Shown here one piece after another: positions 57,599-64,000 of a stretch of 64,000 nt of DNA. The stretch comes from Phaeobacter inhibens DSM 16374 (lineage in GTDB: Bacteria; Pseudomonadota; Alphaproteobacteria; Rhodobacterales; Rhodobacteraceae). Where the stretch lies: NCBI RefSeq assembly GCF_000473105.1, contig NZ_KI421498.1:2294001-2358000 (forward strand). Reading direction: 5' to 3'. The stretch's first letter is position 1. The number at the start of each line of letters is the position of its first letter. Under the pieces are notes generated by a model, which saw only the letters and a program-made list of their open reading frames with translations, searched no databases and was not told where the DNA came from. The position numbers and the translations under genes were made by a program.

Positions 57599-58927
57599 AT
57601 GAGCCATTTAACCCACCCACCCGCCGCCTCCCATGATCTTGTGGTGATCGGCGGAGGTTCCGGAGGGCTGGCCGCAGCAAAGGCCGCCGCACGGCTTGGC
57701 GCATCTGTCGTCATGATCGAGCGGGCAGAACTGGGTGGAACCTGCGTGAACCGGGGATGCACGCCGAAAAAACTGATGTGGAGCGCAGCGGCGCAACAGC
57801 AGAGCCTAAGAGAAATGGCCAAGGTCGGCCTGACCGACAGACCTCACCTTGATTTCGCGGCCCTACGCCGCCGGTCCGACGCGAAGATCGACCGGCTCAA
57901 TCGCCATTTCGAAGAAGAGCTGCAACAAGCCGGCGTTCGCCTGCTGCGGGCAACCGCCGAGATTGGCGAAGCTGGTCAGGTACACGCCGGCGGCGATGTC
58001 TTTCAACCGGGCAAGCTGCTGCTCGCCACCGGTGCCCGCCCGCGTGCTCTGGATATTCCGGGAGGGGATCTTGCCGTCACAAGCGATGACGTCTTCCACT
58101 GGACCGATCTGCCCGGCCGACTGCTTATTATCGGCGGCGGCTATATCGGCTGCGAGTTTGCCAGCATATTTGCGGCGCTTGGTAGTGAAGTCCAGCTGAT
58201 GACCGATAGCGACCGGCTGTTGGAGCAGTTTCACGCGCCCGCCGTCGACTGCGTGCAAGCTGGTCTCGAGAAACAGGGCGTGACCATCGAATTCGACTGC
58301 AAGCCAGTTCAGATCGACTTTAACGGAACCATGTTCAAGGTGAGCTTTGATGACGGCAGCATTCAATATGCTGATCGTGTCATTGCGGCGATTGGACGGG
58401 TGCCCAATACGGACAATATGGGGCCAGGTCTTCAGGGCATCGCTCACGCCAATACCGGGGCTCTGGCCATTGATGAGCATTTCCAGACCTCGATTCCCGG
58501 TATCTATGCGATTGGCGATGTAGCGGACCGTCTGCCCCTGACACCGGTGGCGACACGCGATGGCGCCTGTTTTGCCGCACAACATTTTGGGGCGGGCGCC
58601 GATCAGATCAATCTGGATCTGGTTCCGCAGTCGGCCTACACGATCCCGCCCGTGGCCCAGGTTGGGTCCATGTCAGAGGGGCAGGACGATGGCGAGGTTA
58701 TTGCCAATCTAGCCAGCGATGTATTGGACGACGGCACTGCAGCGAATTCTTTTGTCGCACGTGCAATCTGCGACGGTCGCCTTAGCGGTATCGCCTTGGT
58801 CAACCACGCAGCACCTGAAATGATCGCCCCATTTGCCGCACTCCTAGCAAGCGGCGCAAGTGCTGATGATCTAGCTGCCGTCACCGGGGTTCATCCGAGC
58901 TTTGGGGAGGAAACTGTCGGTCCTTAA
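57599..58927 (+). CDS. gor: Glutathione-reductase-like flavoprotein disulfide oxidoreductase
   Basis: A protein of 442 residues. FAD motif VVIGGGSGGLAAAKAAARLG near residue 12, redox-active disulfide GGTCVNRGCTPKK near 45, NAD(P) motif IIGGGYIGCEFASIFAALG near 175, second FAD motif YAIGDVADR near 302 and C-terminal active-site base in VHPSFGEE near 433 (His-Pro, usually HPT). Best match is glutathione reductase; length is slightly short. The pyridine-nucleotide loop lacks the typical two arginines, so NADPH preference is not certain. Confidence 0.85.
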   Translation: MSHLTHPPAASHDLVVIGGGSGGLAAAKAAARLGASVVMIERAELGGTCVNRGCTPKKLMWSAAAQQQSLREMAKVGLTDRPHLDFAALRRRSDAKIDRLNRHFEEELQQAGVRLLRATAEIGEAGQVHAGGDVFQPGKLLLATGARPRALDIPGGDLAVTSDDVFHWTDLPGRLLIIGGGYIGCEFASIFAALGSEVQLMTDSDRLLEQFHAPAVDCVQAGLEKQGVTIEFDCKPVQIDFNGTMFKVSFDDGSIQYADRVIAAIGRVPNTDNMGPGLQGIAHANTGALAIDEHFQTSIPGIYAIGDVADRLPLTPVATRDGACFAAQHFGAGADQINLDLVPQSAYTIPPVAQVGSMSEGQDDGEVIANLASDVLDDGTAANSFVARAICDGRLSGIALVNHAAPEMIAPFAALLASGASADDLAAVTGVHPSFGEETVGP

Positions 58928-58940
58928 GTCTCGCCCGAAC

Positions 58941-58975
58941 AAAAAGATGCGCTCCCACGGGAGCGCATCTTTTTT
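58941..58975 (+). terminator. Strong terminator after gor
   Basis: Perfect stem AAAAAGATGCGCTCCC / GGGAGCGCATCTTTTT with a 2-3 nt loop, ending in a T-run. The A-run on the left makes it bidirectional; it also ends the small DUF1328 gene on the minus strand. Confidence 0.95.
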
Positions 58976-59033
58976 GTGGCGGACAGAGTCGTACACCCAG
59001 CCGATGTCCGTTACCGTCTGGCATGCAGCAGGA

Positions 59034-59195
59034 TCAGCTGCAGAGCGTCCGGTCGATCAGTGCGAGTCCAAGTAAAAACATCGAAATCAGAAACACAACA
59101 TTCGCAGCTACAGCGAGCCCGGTCGCAACGCCACCAAATGCCAGCGCCGCTGAAGCCGCGGCAATCAGAGTGAAAATCAACGGCCAGTTTATCAT
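59034..59195 (-). CDS. DUF1328 family small membrane protein
   Basis: A short protein of 53 residues, below common ORF-length limits. The minus-strand frame starts at ATG 59195 with GAGGA seven to nine bases upstream and reads INWPLIFTLIAAASAALAFGG, then VATGLAVAANVVFLISM-FLLGLALIDRT. Two membrane helices with the family's W.LIF start and LAFGGVA core match the UPF0391/YtjA type. Function unknown; relatives respond to stress. It precedes the terminator at 58941-58975 and follows the FNT gene's end by divergent layout. Confidence 0.8.
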   Translation of the reverse strand: MINWPLIFTLIAAASAALAFGGVATGLAVAANVVFLISMFLLGLALIDRTLCS

Positions 59196-59310
59196 CGCTC
59201 TTCCTCATTCTGTCGTTATCGATCTGTTGAGAAAACGCTTTTGATAAGGGAAAGTTCCCCCGGACCGAGCCGCAAAGGCGCCCGGTCCGGAAATATGCTG
59301 GGGGCCCGAT

Positions 59311-60150
59311 CTATTTTTCAGGGATCTCGGGTTTGATCTGCGCATAGGTCAACACGGTGAAGACGGCGGTGCCGCCGATGACATTGCCAATAAGAACCGG
59401 GATGAAAAACCCGAAGATCGCTTGCCCCAGAGGCAATAACCCCTGCACCATCAGGAACGCCATTTCCACCGACCCGGCAACGATGTGGGTGAAATCGCCC
59501 GCCGCGATTAGCCATGTAAATATGATGATCAGAGGAATTTCGCTATGCTGGGTCGAGGGCAGCATCCAGACAATAGCGGCAATCAATATTCCTGATGGGA
59601 TACCGCTGATCAGTCCTATGAGAGGCGGCATGCCGGTTGCATGTTCACTGATTTTCACCATGGCCGCGCGCAGATCCGCATCCAGTACCGGTGTCAGCGC
59701 AAAAAATGACGCGATGAGAAAAGCCCCCACGACATTCGCCGCAAGCACGACCCCCCAAAGCCGCGCGGTGCGCAAGAAGCTTGCCTTATCCCAGCGCAGC
59801 ATAACAGGCACCACGGTGGTGATAGTATTTTCGGTGAAGAGTTGCATACGCCCCAAGATTACCATCAGGAACCCCAGCGAATAGCCGAGGTTTTCCACCA
59901 GAGGTGACCAGCTGGCATCCGGCAGATGTGTCTTGAAGACGGCCTTGCCCAGCACCGAAAAACTGATCAGCAACCCTGCGGCAATCCCCGACCACCAAAG
60001 CGCCCGGACTGGGCGCTCCAGTTCCTCTTCACCGTTGCGACGTATCGTTTCAAAGATCAACCTAGGAGACAGGCCCGTCGCCTCCTCGACCGCCTCATTC
60101 TCGCATTCTTCTTGAATGAGATCTTCGCCGTGGGTCCTGGCCTCGGTCAT
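59311..60150 (-). CDS. Formate/nitrite transporter (FNT) family channel
   Basis: Membrane protein of 279 residues. Acidic N-terminal tail (EDLIQEECENEAVEEA), then six membrane segments with FNT hallmarks: GRMQLFTENTIT near residue 100, AANVVGAF near 133, and the final helix pair LIGNVIGGTAVFTVLTYAQ near 255. Longer tail and sequence style resemble the YfdC-like branch whose substrate is unknown rather than FocA/NirC. It is divergent from the MscS gene; starts are about 120 bp apart. Confidence 0.85.
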   Translation of the reverse strand: MTEARTHGEDLIQEECENEAVEEATGLSPRLIFETIRRNGEEELERPVRALWWSGIAAGLLISFSVLGKAVFKTHLPDASWSPLVENLGYSLGFLMVILGRMQLFTENTITTVVPVMLRWDKASFLRTARLWGVVLAANVVGAFLIASFFALTPVLDADLRAAMVKISEHATGMPPLIGLISGIPSGILIAAIVWMLPSTQHSEIPLIIIFTWLIAAGDFTHIVAGSVEMAFLMVQGLLPLGQAIFGFFIPVLIGNVIGGTAVFTVLTYAQIKPEIPEK

Positions 60151-60268
60151 ATGCAGCTCCTGTTTTTCCTATTCTTCACAACGCTCAGGCACCCCGGAAT
60201 GTTCCGCCAAGCGGAACCTTTTCCGCGCAACCGCGTTGAGAGTCGAACTTTGCAAGAAGGGGATGTCG

Positions 60269-61153
60269 GTGACCGAAGACCTCAGCATGACACTGATGGA
60301 GCAGATGAGCGACTGGTTGGCGAGTGCGGTCATCGCGCTGCCACGCGTCGGTGTTGCGCTCACGATCCTGCTTTTGACAGCCCTTCTGGTCTGGGCGGCC
60401 AAGACTGTTATCAGACGGATCAGCCGACAATTGAAGTTACGCCGCAATCTCTGCGATGTGCTGCAGCTGCTGGCCAGTGTGATACTCTGGCTGATCGGCA
60501 GCCTGATTGCCGTAACGGTGGTCTTCCCAACCGTAACACCCGGCAAGGCGCTTACTACGCTTGGGCTTGGCTCGGTCGCCATCGGCTTCGCGTTCAAGGA
60601 TACATTCGAGAATTTTCTGGCCGGTATCCTGTTGCTGCTGCGCGAGCCGTTTCAGATTGGTGATTTCATCGAATGTGAGGGGGCAGAAGGCAAGATCGAG
60701 GCGATCACGGTGCGCGACACCCACATCCGCCAAACCGACGGGCAGCTGGTTGTTGTCCCCAACGCTCAGCTCTTTCACAATGCGGTCACGGTCCGCACCA
60801 ATCGAGAACTGCGCAGAGCCACACTGATCTGCGGTATCGCCTATGGCGAGAACGTTGATACGGCGCGCAGCGTTATCTCCGAAGCGGTTCGAAACGTAGA
60901 TATGGTTCGCGACGATGTTCGCGATGTTCAGGTCTTTGCGAAGACCTTTGGCGCCTCCTCCGTTGACTTCGAAATCACTTGGTGGACCGGCTCCGAACCT
61001 CTGGATATCCGTGCCAGCCGGGATCAGGTCGTGGCGGCCGTGAAAACCGCCTTGGACGATGCTGGAATCGAAATTCCGTTTCCCTACCGAACACTGACTG
61101 TAAACGAGCCAATCCCGGTCCAAATTGACGGCCAGCATGATGGCCGAGAATAA
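60269..61153 (+). CDS. Small-conductance mechanosensitive channel (MscS family)
   Basis: A protein of about 294 residues. The start is placed at GTG 60269, eight bases after AAGAAGG; ATG 60263 is too close to that site. One N-terminal helix (VALTILLLTALLVWAAKT), a second, then the pore helix TTLGLGSVAIGFAFKDTFENFLAG near residue 90 and the beta domain FQIGDFIECEGAEGKIEAITVRDT. Family proteins open on membrane tension and release osmolytes. Domain order matches the minimal MscS. Confidence 0.88.
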   Translation: MTEDLSMTLMEQMSDWLASAVIALPRVGVALTILLLTALLVWAAKTVIRRISRQLKLRRNLCDVLQLLASVILWLIGSLIAVTVVFPTVTPGKALTTLGLGSVAIGFAFKDTFENFLAGILLLLREPFQIGDFIECEGAEGKIEAITVRDTHIRQTDGQLVVVPNAQLFHNAVTVRTNRELRRATLICGIAYGENVDTARSVISEAVRNVDMVRDDVRDVQVFAKTFGASSVDFEITWWTGSEPLDIRASRDQVVAAVKTALDDAGIEIPFPYRTLTVNEPIPVQIDGQHDGRE

Positions 61154-61323
61154 CGGCGCATCAATGAGTTTCTGCCAACCCATGCCAATCGCAGGGACTG
61201 GTTGTTTCTGCCACCTACGCCGCAGATCACTTTGGCCTTACGATGGGCTAATGCGGATTTAATTCACCTTAAGGTTGCATTTATGATATTCAAACCTCCT
61301 TTAATCCCGGAGGAGTATACGCC

Positions 61324-61830
61324 ATGAACCTTGGCCTTCTTGACGAAAATGCTACTGGCATAGCTGCGCAAAATTTGACCTATGCTCTAAGATGCGTTGC
61401 GTATAGTGACGCCTATCTTCGAATGGATGCAAACGGTGTCAACAATCCCGCCCCTGAAGGGGCAGGAACGGTCAATGCTCAGATTGGGGCCGGATCGTGG
61501 GAGCAGTTTGTCCTGACTCCACAGGATGGAGGTACGGTTGGCCTGCTCTCGGCAGAGTGGCACAACTGTTATCTGCGCATTGGCACCCCCTCGCCGCAAC
61601 AGATCAAGCCGATTAACTGCCAGTTTGGCTGCGGTGCACTTGAAAAATGGGTGGTGCGCTTCGTTGGCCCCAATCGTGTCGCCTTCGAATGCTCGACGCT
61701 GCAGGGCTACTATCTATCGCTGAATACCGAGGGCGCCACAGAGGGTAACGGGAATGGCGTCGGCGTCGCTCAGGGCATTCAAGAACTGACTGAAAACTCT
61801 ACGTTTGAGTTGGTGTCGAAAACCAGCTGA
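61324..61830 (+). CDS. Fascin-like (beta-trefoil) domain protein, function unknown
   Basis: A protein of 168 residues with a strong GGAGGAG site. No signal peptide or membrane helix is seen. The sequence reads as two to three beta-trefoil lobes: YSDAYLRMDANGVNNP, then GTVNAQIGAGSWEQFVLTPQ, HNCYLRIGTPSP, GALEKWVVRFVGPNRVAFEC and GYYLSLNTEGATEG. The pattern YLxxD...TVNA...WExFxL is that of fascin-like actin-crosslinking folds (beta-trefoils) which in bacteria often bind carbohydrate. It has four Cys. It stands alone between MscS and gmd; ligand and role are unknown. Assignment is by pattern, moderate confidence. Confidence 0.65.
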   Translation: MNLGLLDENATGIAAQNLTYALRCVAYSDAYLRMDANGVNNPAPEGAGTVNAQIGAGSWEQFVLTPQDGGTVGLLSAEWHNCYLRIGTPSPQQIKPINCQFGCGALEKWVVRFVGPNRVAFECSTLQGYYLSLNTEGATEGNGNGVGVAQGIQELTENSTFELVSKTS

Positions 61831-61921
61831 TATCCTGATTTACGGACAAATGTCGGCTATTGTCTCGTTTCTGAGGCGATGACCGGCCACATAGATTTTC
61901 ACAGCGCTGGTGCCCATGCTC

Positions 61922-63055
61922 TCAGCCCTCGGTGCTGACCGGCAGATCCATGCCGTGTTCTTTCAGCAGGGCATGGCGGCGGGCGGTTTTGAGGTCTTCG
62001 CGCACCATCTCGGCGCACATCTCTTCGGTGGTGATCTCCGGCACCCAGCCCAGTTTCTGCTTCGCCTTGGTGGGATCCCCCAGCAGCGTCTCCACCTCGG
62101 CGGGGCGGAAATAACGCGGATCAATCCGCAGCACCACATCGCCCACCTTCAGCGCCGGGGCCATATCGCCCTCGATCGCGGTCACGGTGGCAATTTCCTC
62201 CACACCTTCGCCCGAAAACGCCAGCGTCAGCCCCAGCTCCTGCGCCGACCAGGTGATGAACTGGCGCACCGAATATTGCTTGCCGGTGGCAATGACAAAA
62301 TCCTCCGGGGCCTCCTGCTGCAACATCATCCACTGCATCCGCACGTAATCCTTCGCATGGCCCCAGTCGCGCAGCGCGTCGATATTGCCCATATAAAGGC
62401 ACTCTTCGAGGCCTTGCGCGATATTGGCAAGGCCGCGGGTGATCTTGCGGGTCACGAAGGTTTCACCCCGGCGCGGGCTCTCGTGGTTGAACAGGATGCC
62501 GTTGCAGGCATACATACCATAGGCCTCGCGGTAGTTCACCGTGATCCAGTAGGAATAAAGCTTGGCCACAGCATAAGGCGAACGCGGATAAAACGGCGTC
62601 GTCTCGCGCTGCGGGGTTTCCTGCACCAACCCGTATAATTCCGAAGTCGAGGCCTGATAAAACCGGGTCTTTTTCTCCAGCCCCAGAAAGCGGATCGCCT
62701 CCAGCAGGCGCAGCGTGCCGATGCCATCGACATCGGCGGTATATTCAGGTGCCTCGAAACTTACGGCGACATGGGACTGCGCGCCGAGGTTATAGACCTC
62801 ATCCGGTTCAATCTCGCTCAACAGCCGGGTCAGGTTGGAGGTGTCAGTCAGATCGCCGTAATGCAGTTTGAACCGGGCATGATCGGTGTGCGGGTCCTGA
62901 TAGATGTGATCCACCCGCTGGGTGTTGAACGACGACGCCCGCCGCTTCAGCCCATGCACCTCATAGCCCTTCTCAAGAAGAAACTCCGCAAGGTACGAAC
63001 CATCCTGACCCGTTACACCGGTGATGAGGGCTTTTTTCACAGTTGGCATTCTCAT
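61922..63055 (-). CDS. gmd: GDP-mannose 4,6-dehydratase
   Basis: NADP-dependent short-chain dehydrogenase of 377 residues, typical length 370-375. It makes GDP-4-keto-6-deoxy-D-mannose. Motifs: [16 protein letters not shown] near residue 13, [14 protein letters not shown] near 35, [12 protein letters not shown] near 92, STSELYG near 136, [15 protein letters not shown] with the YxxxK pair near 157 and [16 protein letters not shown] near 190. It lies downstream of the DegT-type gene on the same strand with a 35-bp gap. Confidence 0.97.
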   Translation of the reverse strand: MRMPTVKKALITGVTGQDGSYLAEFLLEKGYEVHGLKRRASSFNTQRVDHIYQDPHTDHARFKLHYGDLTDTSNLTRLLSEIEPDEVYNLGAQSHVAVSFEAPEYTADVDGIGTLRLLEAIRFLGLEKKTRFYQASTSELYGLVQETPQRETTPFYPRSPYAVAKLYSYWITVNYREAYGMYACNGILFNHESPRRGETFVTRKITRGLANIAQGLEECLYMGNIDALRDWGHAKDYVRMQWMMLQQEAPEDFVIATGKQYSVRQFITWSAQELGLTLAFSGEGVEEIATVTAIEGDMAPALKVGDVVLRIDPRYFRPAEVETLLGDPTKAKQKLGWVPEITTEEMCAEMVREDLKTARRHALLKEHGMDLPVSTEG

Positions 63056-63090
63056 ATCTATTGTTCTCGCGATCAGACGTCACATACAGC

Positions 63091-64000
63091 TCAGGCTGCA
63101 CGATCACGCATGGTTTTGGGCTGAGCCACAGCTTTGAACGTACCGGCGACGCTGAGGACGTCCGCAGTCGACAGGTTGTGGTGGTTTGGCAAATAGATCC
63201 CGTAGTCATGGATCAGATCCGCATTTGGCAAAATTTCACGCCCATAGTGCCGAATCCAGAAAGGATGGCGAGCGATGTTACCGCAGATAAGCGGCCGACA
63301 TTCAATCTGCTGCGCCCTCAGGTGCTCAAACACGTCCATTCTATTCTCAACCAGTGTGCCATAGGCAAAGGAGGACAACAGATCAGTCTCGCTATCCTGA
63401 GAATAGTACCCGTGCAATTCCTCGGCATAGGTATCGAAATTGCGCGCCCGCACGCGGCAGATATCGTCAAGTTTCAGAATCTGCTGCCGCCCTATGAATG
63501 CCTGCAAGTCGGTCGAACGCAAATTAAAGCCGGCGTAATAGAAGGTATAGAGATTGCGAAAATCATCGATGTTGTGGTCCTGCTGCAGTTGATCCCGCAG
63601 CGTTGGGTTCAGATCTCGGCTCCAGCCATGGGAGCGCAGCGACAACATGACCTGATGCAGCTCACTGTCGTCTGTGACCACCATCCCACCCTCAATCGTT
63701 GAGATATGGTGGCCATAGTAGAATGAAAAACTGCCCGCAGCACCATGGCAGCCGAGTTTGCGCCCACCGCTGACCGAACCAAGGGCTTCGCAGCTGTCTT
63801 CCAGCAACAGCACATCGTAACGGTCACAGATGTCTTGGATCGCCTTCATGTGATTGGCATGACCCAACACATGCACAAGGATCAGCATCGCCGGGGCCTC
63901 ATCCTTGCAGAGCTGTTCCAGGTGTTCCAGATCCAGACCCAGATTCATCGGATCACAGTCACAGAGCCTGACATCGAACCCAAACTGAATGAGCGGCGAC
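63091..64000 (-). CDS. DegT/DnrJ-family PLP enzyme with His at the lysine site (ColD-like), 5' end cut
   Basis: About 302 C-terminal residues are visible; the frame stays open to the right edge. DegT fold with VLLLEDSCEALGS (PLP-contact Asp) and SFSFYYGHHISTIEGGMVV. In ordinary sugar aminotransferases the second His of this HH is the PLP-linked lysine. A His there is the mark of GDP-4-keto-6-deoxy-D-mannose 3-dehydratase (ColD) and of CDP-sugar E1 enzymes. The gmd gene directly downstream makes the ColD substrate, so a 3-dehydratase is the best guess. The iron-sulfur cysteines of the E1 type cannot be judged from the visible part. Confidence 0.8.
   Translation of the reverse strand, partial: SPLIQFGFDVRLCDCDPMNLGLDLEHLEQLCKDEAPAMLILVHVLGHANHMKAIQDICDRYDVLLLEDSCEALGSVSGGRKLGCHGAAGSFSFYYGHHISTIEGGMVVTDDSELHQVMLSLRSHGWSRDLNPTLRDQLQQDHNIDDFRNLYTFYYAGFNLRSTDLQAFIGRQQILKLDDICRVRARNFDTYAEELHGYYSQDSETDLLSSFAYGTLVENRMDVFEHLRAQQIECRPLICGNIARHPFWIRHYGREILPNADLIHDYGIYLPNHHNLSTADVLSVAGTFKAVAQPKTMRDRAA

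Overview
The window reads as chromosomal DNA of an alphaproteobacterium of the Roseobacter group (Rhodobacteraceae). This is an inference from gene content and protein style, not from a marker gene. The evidence is a high-GC sequence, a protocatechuate operon with a LysR-type PcaQ beside pcaCHG, a ugpBAEC transporter with a LacI regulator, Hint/RTX and BapA-like type I secretion substrates, a prkA-yeaH-spoVR cluster and many 4-bp ATGA gene overlaps. I see no phage, integrase, transposase or CRISPR array. One tRNA gene is present.

Layout. 1-1.8 kb: pobA (cut by the left edge) and a divergent AraC-type regulator. 1.9-5.9 kb: gpmI-envC-ctpA operon (glycolysis, septal murein activation, periplasmic protease). 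6.1-7.1 kb: an Ada-type alkylation repair protein. 7.2-13.7 kb: ugpB-A-E-C plus an endonuclease/exonuclease/phosphatase-fold enzyme, with a divergent LacI regulator. 13.9-16.8 kb: a large RTX/Hint protein. 17.2 kb: tRNA-Gln(UUG). 17.4-21.5 kb: a quinone-reductase-like MDR, a winged-helix/TPR regulator and a Tat-exported metallo-beta-lactamase-fold hydrolase. 21.7-28.4 kb: a branched-chain-amino-acid-type ABC transporter (livH-M-G-F-K order of function) enclosing an acyl-CoA ligase gene. 28.6-32.2 kb: pcaQ and pcaC-H-G followed by a beta-keto-acid cleavage enzyme. 32.5-35.5 kb: copper ATPase and CueR-like regulator with a clear operator. 35.8-37.7 kb: glutathione-dependent formaldehyde dehydrogenase and a GntR regulator. 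37.7-42.5 kb: prkA-yeaH-spoVR. 43.2-51.9 kb: a repeat adhesin with its complete type I exporter. 52.1-58.9 kb: trypsin-like protease, two MFS transporters, a MerR regulator, a YihY/BrkB protein and a glutathione-reductase-like enzyme. 59.0-61.2 kb: a DUF1328 micro-protein, an FNT channel and an MscS channel. 61.3 kb: a small fascin-like protein. 61.9-64.0 kb: gmd and a DegT-family PLP enzyme (cut by the right edge) with a ColD-type active site.

Genes that work together. PobA makes protocatechuate, which PcaHG cleaves and PcaC carries further. pcaB and pcaD are not in the window, and the enzyme after pcaG may finish the pathway in place of the usual CoA transferase/thiolase pair. The adhesin, outer-membrane factor, ABC ATPase and membrane-fusion protein form a self-contained secretion unit. 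Gmd and the ColD-like enzyme point to a 3,6-dideoxyhexose branch of surface polysaccharide synthesis. I found no wholly unknown multi-gene system. The least explained elements are the fascin-like orphan, the phosphatase fused by overlap to the ugp operon, the repeat motif before the winged-helix/TPR regulator, and the large intercistronic hairpins.
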